From contig NC_004193.1 of NCBI RefSeq assembly GCF_000011245.1, positions 412,501 to 476,500 of the forward strand: a stretch of DNA of 64,000 nucleotides. The letters run 5' to 3'. The notes under the pieces were generated by a model that made no database searches, was not told the origin of the DNA, and worked only from the letters and a program-made list of their open reading frames with translations. The position numbers and the translations under genes were made by a program. Positions 28,575 to 37,061 of this stretch are shown piece by piece. The stretch is from Oceanobacillus iheyensis HTE831 (lineage in GTDB: Bacteria > Bacillota > Bacilli > Bacillales > Amphibacillaceae). Position 1 is the first letter of the stretch, and each line of letters begins with the position of its first letter.

Positions 28575-29054
28575 ATGAATCAATATGGGACATTACATGA
28601 AACTAACGGAAATTACGCTTTAAGATTTGAACGTTTTTTTTCTCTTAATCCAGAAGATGTTTTCGATGTCATTACGAATTCTGACTATTTCACCCAATGG
28701 TATCCTTTCGCAACAGGAGAGATGGATCTTAGGCTTGGTGGAGAGATAAACTTTGATGACGGTGAAGGAACGACATATAATGCTATTATTACAGAAATGG
28801 AAAAGCCATATTTATTTAGCTTTCGTGAGGTTGATGATCTGATAAATATTTCATTGCTGGAAGAGGATGAAGGGTGTCGAATGATTTTCACTCACACATT
28901 TAATGATGATTCATGGGCAGTTCCTACCGCAGCAGGGTGGCATAGATGTCTGGATGTATTAGGTCAAATTGTTAATGGTAATCCAGTGAAGTGGGACGAT
29001 AACGCAGCTAAGTTGCGTGAAATCTATAGTGAAGCATTTCAAATGGAGAATTAA
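28575..29054 (+). CDS. SRPBCC (AHSA1-like) domain protein
   Basis: A 159-residue single-domain START/Bet v1-like protein of the activator-of-Hsp90-ATPase (AHSA1) group. The pattern is ALRFERFFSLNPEDVFDVITNS with YFTQWYPFATG, GGEINFDDGEGTTYNAIITEMEKPYLFSFRE, and a C-terminal HTFNDDSWAVPTAAGWHRCLDVL. Such proteins form a hydrophobic ligand cavity; no ligand is known here. The start has GAGGAGGATGAGG upstream. It is followed 127 bases later by the YfiT homologue on the same strand. Confidence 0.85.
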   Translation: MNQYGTLHETNGNYALRFERFFSLNPEDVFDVITNSDYFTQWYPFATGEMDLRLGGEINFDDGEGTTYNAIITEMEKPYLFSFREVDDLINISLLEEDEGCRMIFTHTFNDDSWAVPTAAGWHRCLDVLGQIVNGNPVKWDDNAAKLREIYSEAFQMEN

Positions 29055-29181
29055 CCAATCGAAGGGTTTTATTTTGCTATTGAGATTTAACGTATCGTAT
29101 TCCGCTTTGAATATTAATTTATGAATATGGTATACAAGAACGATGCTAATGAAATAAATAATCAAGGAAAGAGGGTTGAAC

Positions 29182-29703
29182 ATGGACGTGAGATTCCCAA
29201 TTGGCAAATTACAAGTACCTGAGAAAGTTACAATCGAAGATATTCATGAATGGCTAAAGCAAATTGAAACGTACACGAATCGATTAGGAGAAACAGTTAA
29301 CTCATTAAATGATGAGGAATTAAGTAAAACTTATCGTGAAGGTAGCTGGGACATTCGCCAACTTGTTCATCATATTGCTGATTCTCAGTTGAATATGTAT
29401 CAGCGCTTGAAGTTGGCTTTAACGGATGAAAGTCCAACAGTACCTGCTTTTGATCAAGAAAAGTGGGCTATTCAACCGGATACAAACCTGCCTGTAGAAA
29501 CTTCTATAAAAATGTTGGAAGGTATAAATGAACGAATCGTGTCTTTAGGGTATAGGTTAACCGAGGAGCAATTAGATCAATCTTTTGTTCATCAAATAAA
29601 TGGAGAAATATCAGTTGCCTCAAAAGTTGCAAAATTAGCTTGGCATGAAGAACATCATTTAGCGCATATAAAAATAGCATTATCGAACAATAGCGGATCG
29701 TAA
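29182..29703 (+). CDS. yfiT: YfiT family putative metal-dependent hydrolase (DinB/bacillithiol-transferase fold)
   Basis: A 173-residue four-helix protein matching Bacillus YfiT. It begins DVRFPIGKLQVPEKVT, a signature of this group. The three metal-binding histidines are in VHHIADSQ and in WHEEHHLAHI at the C-terminus, as in the DinB/BstA-like metalloenzymes. YfiT binds a divalent metal, and relatives transfer bacillithiol, but the reaction of this protein is not shown by the sequence. The ATG at 29182 follows AGAGGG; the TTG two codons earlier is the alternative. Confidence 0.85.
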   Translation: MDVRFPIGKLQVPEKVTIEDIHEWLKQIETYTNRLGETVNSLNDEELSKTYREGSWDIRQLVHHIADSQLNMYQRLKLALTDESPTVPAFDQEKWAIQPDTNLPVETSIKMLEGINERIVSLGYRLTEEQLDQSFVHQINGEISVASKVAKLAWHEEHHLAHIKIALSNNSGS

Positions 29704-29727
29704 AAAAAGAATAAATAATTCTTAGAT

Positions 29728-29881
29728 AAAAATGAAGAGGCTGAGACATAACAAAAAGTGCTAGTCAAAAGACGAATGAAAGCTAGAATAAGCGCAGTAT
29801 ATTTCTGAAGCGTTTTTTTATAGTCCAATCATTTGAATTTGTCTTTTGATTAAATACTTTTGTCTCAGCCTCTTCATTTTT
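29728..29881. repeat. Dispersed hairpin repeat, copy 1
   Basis: A perfect 21-bp inverted repeat (29728-29748 with 29861-29881; core GAAGAGGCTGAGACA/TGTCTCAGCCTCTTC) encloses about 110 bases containing GACATAACAAAAAG, TCAAAAGACGAATG, GCTAGAATAAGCG and AGTATATTTCTGAAGCG. The same blocks recur at 44769, 57975 and 61979. A/T tracts on both sides would let it terminate transcription from either strand. Confidence 0.7.
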
Positions 29882-29978
29882 TACCTCCTAATAAAAAACT
29901 TTAGTCTCTGTCTCAGTAAATGGTATGATGAAAGTATAAATAGATTTTTCTGAAAAATGGGTGGTGGATAGGGTGGTA

Positions 29979-30332
29979 ATGGAAATATTAATGTTGATAC
30001 TTTCATATGTTCTCATCAGTATCATTGTTGGTTTGTTTTACGTGGCAATGCTTCTTTCTGTATTCTACCTAATGAAAAAGATATTCCGTATGAACGAATC
30101 AAAGTGGACTTCTCTTTTCAAGATACATAATGGGTTAGGATTGTATTATGCTTTAATCATTCCGTGGATAATAACGATCGTAGTTATGTTTCCAATCATT
30201 GTAATGTGGTTTGAATTAATTGGGATGGAATATAATATACTCGCTTCTGTATCTATCATACTATTGCTATTTGTAACAACTGCATGGAAGTTCTATAAGG
30301 GAAGAGCGGACCTTTCCAATATTAGTAGATAG
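29979..30332 (+). CDS. Small membrane protein, unknown
   Basis: About 117 residues with four hydrophobic helices: LMLILSYVLISIIVGLFYVAM, a second continuing to FYLMKKI, GLYYALIIPWIITIVVMFP and ILASVSIILLLFVTTAW, ending in a basic tail. I recognise no family. The start is uncertain: ATG 29979 follows the G-rich GGTGGTGGATAGGGTGG, and GTG codons up to 29961 are also possible. The methyltransferase gene begins 12 bases after its stop, so the two are probably cotranscribed. Confidence 0.6.
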   Translation: MEILMLILSYVLISIIVGLFYVAMLLSVFYLMKKIFRMNESKWTSLFKIHNGLGLYYALIIPWIITIVVMFPIIVMWFELIGMEYNILASVSIILLLFVTTAWKFYKGRADLSNISR

Positions 30333-30344
30333 GGGATATGTTTT

Positions 30345-31097
30345 GTGGAATGGGTGAGAGAATTTTATGAAAAGCAATATAGTTTGTGGGAAGTGAATGA
30401 TACAGAAGCACTTGGATACCAACAAGAATTACTGAATAAATTGAAAAAATATGTGCCCTCCTCATGTGAAAAAATCTTGGAATTGGGTAGCGGACGAGGC
30501 TACTTCGCTGTGGCTGCAGCAAAGTTAGGCTATGAAGTTACTGTGATAGAGTTAGCGGAAAATGCTGTTCAAACTATACACCAACTTGCTAAACGAGAAG
30601 GCGTACAATCTAAAATTACCATCATACACGGGGATTTTTATGAAGCAGAATTAACTGAGCGGTATGATTTGATATGTTATTGGGATGGATTCGGAATAGG
30701 AGACGATCAAGAGCAACAGGTTCTATTAAAACGAATTTATCACTGGTTGAAGCCAGGTGGAACAGTGTTGATAGATATATACACGCCATGGTATTGGGCA
30801 AAAGTTTCTGGGAAGACAATGCAGATAGAAAAGGGGTTATTTAGGAAATATGAATTTGATGCAATAAATTGTAGAATGATAGATTCTTGGTGGAAGGAAG
30901 ATAAGAAAACCGAGAAAGTCACGCAATCTTTAAGATGTTATTCTCCAGCTGACTTAGAGCTGCTAATGAGTGATATTCCATTTAACGTAACCCATTGTGA
31001 GCCAGGTGGAGAAATGAATTACGAGCAAGGCGAATATAGAGAATCTGTTTCGTTAGATAGAGCAATGAGTTATCTTGCAGTTTTTCGTAAAGAATGA
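30345..31097 (+). CDS. Class I SAM-dependent methyltransferase
   Basis: A 250-residue Rossmann methyltransferase. Motif I is KILELGSGRGYFAVAAAKLG (residues about 43-62), motif II VTVIELAENAV, motif IV YDLICYWDGFGIGDD (about 105-119), and post-motif LKPGGTVLIDIYTPWYW. A C-terminal region (SLRCYSPADLELLMSD) resembles the substrate lid of Methyltransf_11/25-type small-molecule enzymes. The substrate is unknown. The start is GTG, ten bases after AGGGGAT, and the gene is coupled to the small membrane-protein gene upstream. Confidence 0.85.
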   Translation: MEWVREFYEKQYSLWEVNDTEALGYQQELLNKLKKYVPSSCEKILELGSGRGYFAVAAAKLGYEVTVIELAENAVQTIHQLAKREGVQSKITIIHGDFYEAELTERYDLICYWDGFGIGDDQEQQVLLKRIYHWLKPGGTVLIDIYTPWYWAKVSGKTMQIEKGLFRKYEFDAINCRMIDSWWKEDKKTEKVTQSLRCYSPADLELLMSDIPFNVTHCEPGGEMNYEQGEYRESVSLDRAMSYLAVFRKE

Positions 31098-31151
31098 AGA
31101 TTAAAAAAGCATCCTTGAATTCAGGGGTGTTATATTTTCGATAATTATTTA

Positions 31152-31179
31152 TTGATATTCGATAAAAATATGTTAATAT
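31152..31179 (+). promoter_or_regulatory. yoaS promoter with overlapping imperfect palindrome
   Basis: TTGATA (31152-31157), 16 bp and TAATAT (31174-31179). The -35 lies in ATTGA-TAT-TCGAT (31151-31163), a near palindrome with a TTTTCGATAAT-like partner just upstream, suggesting control by the HTH regulator of the same operon. Confidence 0.4.
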
Positions 31180-31209
31180 ATAATAAATAATGGTTGATGA
31201 GGTGATTTC

Positions 31210-31686
31210 ATGAAACGAGAAACACAAGTATTAAAAATTGCCGTATTTCTTATTGGTCTTCCGGTGTTAGCTTTATGTATATTTTTATTTCCTGAAGTTT
31301 TATCGATAGCTGAACGTAATGGAGAATATTTTTATCTGCTTCCTTTGTTTATAATTTATTTGTATTTAACAGCTATTCCTTTTTATTACGCATTGCTTCA
31401 AGCATATAAGTTATTACAATTTATAGATCAGAACAAAGCATTCTCTGAACAATCAATAAAATCTTTAAAAATTATTCGGTATTGCGCAACGATGATCAGT
31501 GTAATGTATGTGATTAGCTTGCCGGTTTTTTACGTATTAGCTGAATTGGATGATGCTCCAGGATTGATATTAATTGGTTTAGTGATTACTTTTGCTTCAT
31601 TGATAATCGCGGTTTTTGCGGCGGTTTTACAAAAGCTATTTAAGAATGCGAACGATATAAAATCCGAAAATGATCTAACAGTCTGA
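31210..31686 (+). CDS. yoaS: DUF2975 membrane protein (YoaS-like)
   Basis: A 158-residue protein with four membrane helices, typical of DUF2975: an N-terminal VLKIAVFLIGLPVLALCIFLFP, a second YLLPLFIIYLYLTAIPFYYALLQ, the conserved loop QAYKLLQFIDQNKAFSEQSIKSLKIIRYCA, and two C-terminal helices. DUF2975 genes are almost always followed by a small HTH gene, as here. The function is unknown. The binding site GAGGTGA precedes the ATG. First gene of a yoaS-yozG-yoaT set. Confidence 0.85.
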   Translation: MKRETQVLKIAVFLIGLPVLALCIFLFPEVLSIAERNGEYFYLLPLFIIYLYLTAIPFYYALLQAYKLLQFIDQNKAFSEQSIKSLKIIRYCATMISVMYVISLPVFYVLAELDDAPGLILIGLVITFASLIIAVFAAVLQKLFKNANDIKSENDLTV

Positions 31687-31696
31687 GGTGAATAAC

Positions 31697-31912
31697 ATGG
31701 CAATTATCATAAATATTGATGTAATGCTTGCGAAACGAAAAATGAGCGTTACAGAACTATCAGAACAGGTAGGAATTACAATGGCTAATCTTTCTATATT
31801 AAAAAATGGGAAAGCAAAGGCTATTCGTTTTTCAACATTGGAAGGGATTTGTAAAGCTTTAGATTGTCAGCCTGGAGATATATTAGAATACAAAGCTGAT
31901 GCTGAGGATTAA
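31697..31912 (+). CDS. yozG: Small HTH (Xre/Cro) regulator, YozG-like
   Basis: A 71-residue single-domain helix-turn-helix protein: INIDVMLAKRKMSVTELSEQVGITMANLSILKNGKAKAIRF and STLEGICKALDCQPGDILEY match the YozG/YoaS-partner family of short Xre-like regulators. ATG 31697 follows GAGGTGA at five bases; the in-frame GTG at 31688 falls within that site. It lies ten bases after the DUF2975 gene and probably controls the operon by binding near its promoter. Confidence 0.88.
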   Translation: MAIIINIDVMLAKRKMSVTELSEQVGITMANLSILKNGKAKAIRFSTLEGICKALDCQPGDILEYKADAED

Positions 31913-31943
31913 AGATTTATAAGGTTATGAGAGGGGGGAGAAG

Positions 31944-32747
31944 GTGAGGGCATTAAAACAATTTATTCGTTTTGGAAGGGAGCAAGCTTTATCTTGTTTG
32001 TTCCCCGTGGTTATTTTTGCTTCACTAGCGATTACGCAAATCATCCCGTTGCCTTTTTTTCCACGATATGATTGGTTATTAATAATTTGTATACTCATGC
32101 AGGGCTTTATGTTGAAATCAGGTTTGGAAACAAAGGATGAATTAAAAGTCATTACATTGTTTCATATCATTGGCCTTTGTTTAGAACTATTTAAAGTACA
32201 TATGGGCTCTTGGGCTTACCCAGAGGAAGGGTATTCGAAAGTTTTGGGGGTACCTTTATATAGTGGTTTTATGTATGCCAGTGTGGCTAGTTATTTATGT
32301 CAGGCATGGCGGAGACTCGATATTCAGTTAATGCGATGGCCTTCATCCTATATGGTAGCGCCATTAGCATTCGCTATTTACTTGAATTTTTTCACACATC
32401 ATTTTTGGGTAGATATTCGATGGGGGTTATCTATACTTGTCGTGATTGTCTTTTGGAAGTCGTATGTTGTATATAAAGTAGGTAAATCTAAATATCGTAT
32501 GCCTATTGTATTTTCCTTTATCTTGATTGGGTTTTTTATATGGATTGCGGAGAATATAGCAACCTACTTCGGTGCATGGGAATATCCAAATCAAACGGAT
32601 GTGTGGAGTTTAGTTCATTTAGGGAAGATTAGTTCCTGGTTATTACTTGTAATTGTTAGCTTTCTTATTGTTGCAACATTAAAACGAGTGAAAGAAAAAG
32701 ATCAGCGTACAAATAATGCTATCGTACATCGTTATTATAAATCGTAA
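31944..32747 (+). CDS. yoaT: DUF817 membrane protein (YoaT-like)
   Basis: A 267-residue protein with seven or eight membrane helices and the DUF817 marks: VHMGSWAYPEEGY with VLGVPLYSGFMYASVASYLCQAW, NFFTHHFWVDIRW, and near the C-terminus WIAENIATYFGAWEYPNQ then WSLVHLGKISSWLLLVIVSF. The histidine and acidic residues in the membrane suggest catalysis or metal binding, but the family has no assigned function. Start GTG after GAGAGGGGGGAGAAG. It is third in the yoaS-yozG-yoaT order known in B. subtilis. Confidence 0.88.
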   Translation: MRALKQFIRFGREQALSCLFPVVIFASLAITQIIPLPFFPRYDWLLIICILMQGFMLKSGLETKDELKVITLFHIIGLCLELFKVHMGSWAYPEEGYSKVLGVPLYSGFMYASVASYLCQAWRRLDIQLMRWPSSYMVAPLAFAIYLNFFTHHFWVDIRWGLSILVVIVFWKSYVVYKVGKSKYRMPIVFSFILIGFFIWIAENIATYFGAWEYPNQTDVWSLVHLGKISSWLLLVIVSFLIVATLKRVKEKDQRTNNAIVHRYYKS

Positions 32748-32765
32748 GTTCGGCCCAAGTATAGT

Positions 32766-32812
32766 AAAACACCCCTAAAGGTAGATGCTCTCTATCCTTA
32801 GAGGTGTTTTAT
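32766..32812. terminator. Bidirectional terminator
   Basis: AAAACACCCCTAAAGGTAGA pairs imperfectly with TCTATCCTTAGAGGTGTTTT, flanked by A and T runs, between the convergent yoaT and hydratase genes. Confidence 0.8.
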
Positions 32813-32816
32813 TTAT

Positions 32817-33599
32817 TTAGTTCACGATCGTTATTTCTGCTTTTCCGACTCCGGAGTATACTGCTTCGTAATGACCAATCTCTAATGGAATTGGAGGAAT
32901 AAAAGTGCCAGAAGATATGATCATCCCTCTTTTTAGAGTTGTTCCATGTAGCGCTAGTTTTTGGCTTAACCAGCGTAAAGCATAAATTGGATTGTCTAAT
33001 ACAGCGGAAGAAAATGCTTCTTTGATCTTCTCTCCGTTATAATATAGTTCTAACGAAATGTTTCCTAACTGTTCTAAGGTTAATATAGGTGCCGATTCAG
33101 CAACGACTACTCGTCCAGTTGCAGTATTATCACTTAGTAAGTCGATGAGAGAAAAGTTTGGGAACCAATCAATATAGCGCGCATCAGGAATCTCTATTCC
33201 AGCAGCAATACTTGTCTTCTGAAGAATCTCTGTTTCTTCTGCGTCTAGTGTTAAATCTTCGTTTACTATAAAGATTATTTCAGGTTCAAGTAGAGGCTGA
33301 AAAAGTTCCGATTTGGATAGCTTGCTTTCTGAAGTTAATACATGATGCGATAGCAATGTGCCATATGCTGGTTCATGTGTACTCGCTATTGCTTGTGTCT
33401 CTTTACTTGTCATACTAACTTTATATCCTGAAATATGTACATTTTTTTCTTCAAGTTGATGTTCAATAAATAACTCCTGAACGTGATAAGCTTCCTCTTC
33501 TGTTAAATTGAACGTATCTCGAATAAAAGGAATGGGTTGTTTGGATTGATGTGCTTTTTTAAGTTGATGAACAATTTCAAGTATATCCTCTTTACTCAC
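32817..33599 (-). CDS. 2-keto-4-pentenoate hydratase family protein
   Basis: About 260 residues of the MhpD/XylJ (fumarylacetoacetate hydrolase-fold) family, which adds water to 2-hydroxypenta-2,4-dienoate in aromatic meta-cleavage. Family segments are ISGYKVSMTSKETQ, EPAYGTLLSHHVL, PLLEPEIIFIVNEDL (metal-binding Glu), AAGIEIPDARY, and a C-terminal LDNPIYALRWLSQKLALHGTTLKRGMIISSG. The GTG at 33599 has AAAGGA nine bases upstream; a TTG six codons earlier lies before it. It follows the aminotransferase gene closely on the same strand. No other meta-cleavage genes are adjacent, so the true substrate is uncertain. Confidence 0.85.
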   Translation of the reverse strand: MSKEDILEIVHQLKKAHQSKQPIPFIRDTFNLTEEEAYHVQELFIEHQLEEKNVHISGYKVSMTSKETQAIASTHEPAYGTLLSHHVLTSESKLSKSELFQPLLEPEIIFIVNEDLTLDAEETEILQKTSIAAGIEIPDARYIDWFPNFSLIDLLSDNTATGRVVVAESAPILTLEQLGNISLELYYNGEKIKEAFSSAVLDNPIYALRWLSQKLALHGTTLKRGMIISSGTFIPPIPLEIGHYEAVYSGVGKAEITIVN

Positions 33600-33623
33600 G
33601 TAAATCTTTCCTTTCAAGTCGAT

Positions 33624-34787
33624 TTAAAATAGTTTTAATCCTTCTATCCGCTTGATTGCTTCTACAATACGTTGTTCATCGACAAGCAATCCTACGCGTA
33701 TGTATCCTTCACCGAAAGTTCCAAATCCATTACCAGCTGCTACCGCTACATCGACTTCATTCAATAAATAATCAGCAAAAGTTTCGCTAGTGAAACCATT
33801 TGGTACAGGTAACCAAGCAAAGAAAGAGCCTTGTGGCGCATTTATATCCCAACCGATTCGTTTGCATTCAGTAATTAATGCATCTCTTCGTTTTTGATAT
33901 AGGGTAACTAAATCTTGTACACTGCTTTGATCACTTAGTAATGCTTCTGAAGCGGCTCTTTGTATTGCAGGAAAGACACTGACGAATAAATGATCTTGTA
34001 AAATATTAATGGCTTCAATCATTTCTTTATTACCAGCTGCAAAGCCGATGCGCCAACCTGCCATATTATACGTTTTAGATAGCGTATATAGCTCAATTCC
34101 TACTTCTTTTGCCCCTTTTGTTTGTAGAAAACTAATCGGTTTTTCTTCGTTGAAACCGATTGCTCCATAAGCAAAATCATGAACAATTCCAATATCATGA
34201 TTTTTACCAAGTGCCACCGTTTCATTAAAGAAAGCATTATTTGCAGTAGCTCCAGTTGGATTATTTGGGTAATTTAAATACAATAACTTAGTCCGTTCTT
34301 TTTGACTTAACGTAAGTTGTTCATAATTTGGTAAAAAATTATTTTCTTCTAAAAGAGGCATCGTATCATATTGAATATCAGCTAATGGTATGCTCGACAA
34401 ATAATCGGGGTATCCTGGATTAGGGAGCATCATCCATTCATTAGGGTTCATCAGTGCTAATGGAAGTTCTACAAGTCCAATTTTACTTCCGAATAAGACA
34501 GCGATTTCAGTATCAGGATCTAAATCTACTTGATATTCTCGTTTGTAAAACGTTGCAGCAGCTTTTCGAAAATCATCGGTTCCGCGAAAAGGGGAATACT
34601 TATGCGTTATAGGATCTTCTACAGCTGACTGTAGAGCTTTTATAATATGAGCTGGAGTAGGTTGGTCTGGATTACCTTGCCCTAAATTAATAACATCTCT
34701 TCCTTCAGAAATGGCTTGATTTACTTTTTGTACGAGAGATGCAAAAAATTGTGGAGGTAATTGTTTTAATCGGTTGGATTGTTTCAT
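33624..34787 (-). CDS. mtnE: PLP-dependent aminotransferase, MtnE-like
   Basis: A 387-residue fold-type I aminotransferase. The N-terminus QLPPQFFASLVQKVNQAISEGRDVINLGQGNPDQPTP (about residues 9-45, split motif), VLFGSKIGLVELP, YLNYPNNPTGAT, HDFAYGAIGF and the PLP-lysine segment YTLSKTYNMAGWRIGFAAG follow B. subtilis MtnE closely, as far as I can recall it. MtnE transaminates ketomethylthiobutyrate in methionine salvage. Here the neighbour is a pentenoate hydratase rather than other mtn genes, and no SAM riboswitch is visible upstream, so a different keto acid is possible. GGAGG precedes the ATG. Confidence 0.8.
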   Translation of the reverse strand: MKQSNRLKQLPPQFFASLVQKVNQAISEGRDVINLGQGNPDQPTPAHIIKALQSAVEDPITHKYSPFRGTDDFRKAAATFYKREYQVDLDPDTEIAVLFGSKIGLVELPLALMNPNEWMMLPNPGYPDYLSSIPLADIQYDTMPLLEENNFLPNYEQLTLSQKERTKLLYLNYPNNPTGATANNAFFNETVALGKNHDIGIVHDFAYGAIGFNEEKPISFLQTKGAKEVGIELYTLSKTYNMAGWRIGFAAGNKEMIEAINILQDHLFVSVFPAIQRAASEALLSDQSSVQDLVTLYQKRRDALITECKRIGWDINAPQGSFFAWLPVPNGFTSETFADYLLNEVDVAVAAGNGFGTFGEGYIRVGLLVDEQRIVEAIKRIEGLKLF

Positions 34788-35024
34788 GTTGTTATCCTCC
34801 TTTGTTTTGGAATGTTCAAATTACTATAAATATTAACTTCAATCCTTGTATCTGTCTACCTTTAAACAAAGAATTTTTTACCATAAAAATATTTGTAGAA
34901 ACTTGTCAAATTATGTTGCATTTATATAGTGGAAGGTGTATGATTATTTCCGTTGTACTTCTAAACTAAAAAATCAGATATTTCAAAGAACTCTTTTTCG
35001 GCTATTTTGGAGGGAATCACAGCT

Positions 35025-36377
35025 ATGGATAATAAATTACACGTAAGACAATACTTAGCAATTGCTTTTATGCTTTTCGCTTTGTTTTTTGGAGCGGGAA
35101 ATCTGATTTTCCCAGCACAACTAGGACAACTAGCAGGAGAAAACATTGTCCCTGCTATTATTGGATTTTTAACAACTGGGGTAGGCTTACCTTTACTTGG
35201 AATATTGGCTATGGGATATTCAGGAAAGAAAAACCTACAAGAGTTAGCGAGCAGGGTACATCCAATTTATGGGGTTGGATTTACTGCATTACTTTATCTT
35301 ACAATTGGACCATTTTTTGCAGCACCAAGAACAGGTACTGTAGCATTTGAAGTGGGTATTGGACCGTTTATTAAAGAAGAGTCGTTTCAAACTGGGTTAC
35401 TCATTTTTACGATTGTATTTTTCCTAATCACCCTATTATTTTCATTATATCCAGCAAAAATTGTTGATAATATTGGAAAAATCCTGGCACCACTGTTAAT
35501 TATCTTATTGGCAGTACTACTGATTGTGTCACTATTCAACCCAATGGGATCCATTCAAGAACCACAAGAAGCGTATCAATCATCTAGTTTCTTTAAAGGT
35601 TTCCTAGAGGGATATAATACAATGGATGCATTGGCAGCACTTGTATTTGGAATCATCGTTATTCAGTCCATTCGTGCATTAGGAGTAACATCGAAACAGG
35701 AAATATTAGTTGCTACAGCGAAAACAGGAATAACTGCTATTATGTTATTAGGAGTAATCTATGTTGGAATTTCGTATTTAGGAGCAACAAGTGTTGGTAC
35801 TTTAGGATTTTTTGATAATGGTGGTCCTGTATTAAGTGGTGCAGCGAGCCATTATTTTGGAACTTTGGGAAGTTTATTAATGGCAGTGCTGATTTCACTG
35901 GCCTGTTTGACTACTGCGATTGGTTTAGTGACAGCAAATGCGGAGTATTTTTATACACTGTTTCCGAAGATTGGATACAAACCTTTTGTGTTCTTCTTCT
36001 CTATATTAACATTTATCATTGCTAATTTTGGATTGACGAATATCATTACATTCTCTATTCCAGTTTTAATGTTCTTATATCCGTTAGCAATGGTACTAGT
36101 TTTATTAACATTTGTATCACCATTGTTCTATCACTCTCGATGGGTGTATATACCAACTATTGGAGTTACTTTTATACTGAGTATCTTTGATGGATTAAAA
36201 GCATTGTGTGATTCTTTAGGAATTGATAACTTTGCTTGGATGCAACCAATTCTTAATGTGTTTGATACGGTACTTCCATTTTACAATGAAGGTTTAGGAT
36301 GGGTAGTACCAGCGCTAGTCGTTACCATCATCATGATGGCCGTTGTTCGCCTTCGCCAGACCAATGCAAATGTATGA
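35025..36377 (+). CDS. brnQ: Branched-chain amino acid carrier (LIVCS)
   Basis: A 450-residue, 12-helix cation-coupled importer of leucine, isoleucine and valine. The N-terminus shows LFFGAGNLIFPAQLGQLAGENIVPAIIGFLTTGVGLPLLG in pieces (about residues 20-60), then the conserved GPFFAAPRTGTVAFEVG, YNTMDALAALVFGIIVI and LACLTTAIGLVTANAEYF. Length is normal for BrnQ. ATG 35025 lies ten bases after GGAGGG; the TTG at 35007 overlaps that site. It stands alone with its own terminator. Confidence 0.94.
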   Translation: MDNKLHVRQYLAIAFMLFALFFGAGNLIFPAQLGQLAGENIVPAIIGFLTTGVGLPLLGILAMGYSGKKNLQELASRVHPIYGVGFTALLYLTIGPFFAAPRTGTVAFEVGIGPFIKEESFQTGLLIFTIVFFLITLLFSLYPAKIVDNIGKILAPLLIILLAVLLIVSLFNPMGSIQEPQEAYQSSSFFKGFLEGYNTMDALAALVFGIIVIQSIRALGVTSKQEILVATAKTGITAIMLLGVIYVGISYLGATSVGTLGFFDNGGPVLSGAASHYFGTLGSLLMAVLISLACLTTAIGLVTANAEYFYTLFPKIGYKPFVFFFSILTFIIANFGLTNIITFSIPVLMFLYPLAMVLVLLTFVSPLFYHSRWVYIPTIGVTFILSIFDGLKALCDSLGIDNFAWMQPILNVFDTVLPFYNEGLGWVVPALVVTIIMMAVVRLRQTNANV

Positions 36378-36389
36378 TAAATGAATATC

Positions 36390-36430
36390 AAAAACGCCCG
36401 GTATCCAATTTGTGGTAACGGGCGTTTTTA
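36390..36430. terminator. Bidirectional terminator after brnQ
   Basis: A perfect stem AAAAACGCCCG/CGGGCGTTTTT with an 18-base loop between the convergent brnQ and yqfW genes. Confidence 0.85.
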
Positions 36431-36486
36431 TTCATGTTTATTTCGATTTTATCTTTTGAATAGATACTTTGGTCGCCATCTAATTT

Positions 36487-37050
36487 TTACAATTTATTCT
36501 GTAAAAAGTCATGCCAATCAATGATACGCGCGAAGCTTTTTTTATTTCGATTATAGGATTGGTCTTTAATGAGAAGCTTGGTATTCGTTTTAGTTAGGGT
36601 ATCTAAAACAGTGGGTTTATCGTCCACATAGTAGTCTAAGTCAAGACCTTGAATAATCTCCATTTTCTCGTTATCCTTCATTCCATAAAAAAAGTGACTA
36701 TCTAACACAGGGAATTCATTTTGACGTAACCAAGCTTTCGTTTGCTCACCATGTAGTTTAGGACGAGCAGTAATATAATAAATCTCATGACCTAGTTCTT
36801 CCAGTTGTAGAACCGTTTCTAATGCACCAGGGTAAATCGGACAATCCGTAAAGTATATTTCTTCTAAAGAATCCTCCCACATTTGTTTACCTTCCTGCTC
36901 ATTTAGACTAAATAATTCATGAATTTCTACACGTTCAAGTTGATGGAATTTTTCTATATCAACTTGTTGGTTTAGCTTTCTTTGATAGATGTGAAAAGCA
37001 TGTTCGCGTAATCGTATAAGTGTATCGTCAATATCAAAACCAAATTTCAT
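36487..37050 (-). CDS. yqfW: HAD-superfamily phosphatase/nucleotidase (YqfW-like, NT5C type)
   Basis: A 187-residue HAD hydrolase of the 5'(3')-deoxyribonucleotidase (NT5C) type. Motif I is FGFDIDDTLIRLREH (nucleophile Asp about 7, acid Asp about 9), motif II YYITARPKLHG (Thr), and motif IV YYVDDKPTVLDTL (two Asp). Length fits B. subtilis YqfW (193). The ATG at 37050 is nine bases after AGGAG; a TTG just before it is the alternative. It is the last gene of a three-gene run with GTP cyclohydrolase II and ribD, 11 bases downstream of ribD, so it could be the phosphatase that acts on the RibD product; this is inference. Confidence 0.82.
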   Translation of the reverse strand: MKFGFDIDDTLIRLREHAFHIYQRKLNQQVDIEKFHQLERVEIHELFSLNEQEGKQMWEDSLEEIYFTDCPIYPGALETVLQLEELGHEIYYITARPKLHGEQTKAWLRQNEFPVLDSHFFYGMKDNEKMEIIQGLDLDYYVDDKPTVLDTLTKTNTKLLIKDQSYNRNKKSFARIIDWHDFLQNKL

Positions 37051-37061
37051 CAATGGAACTC

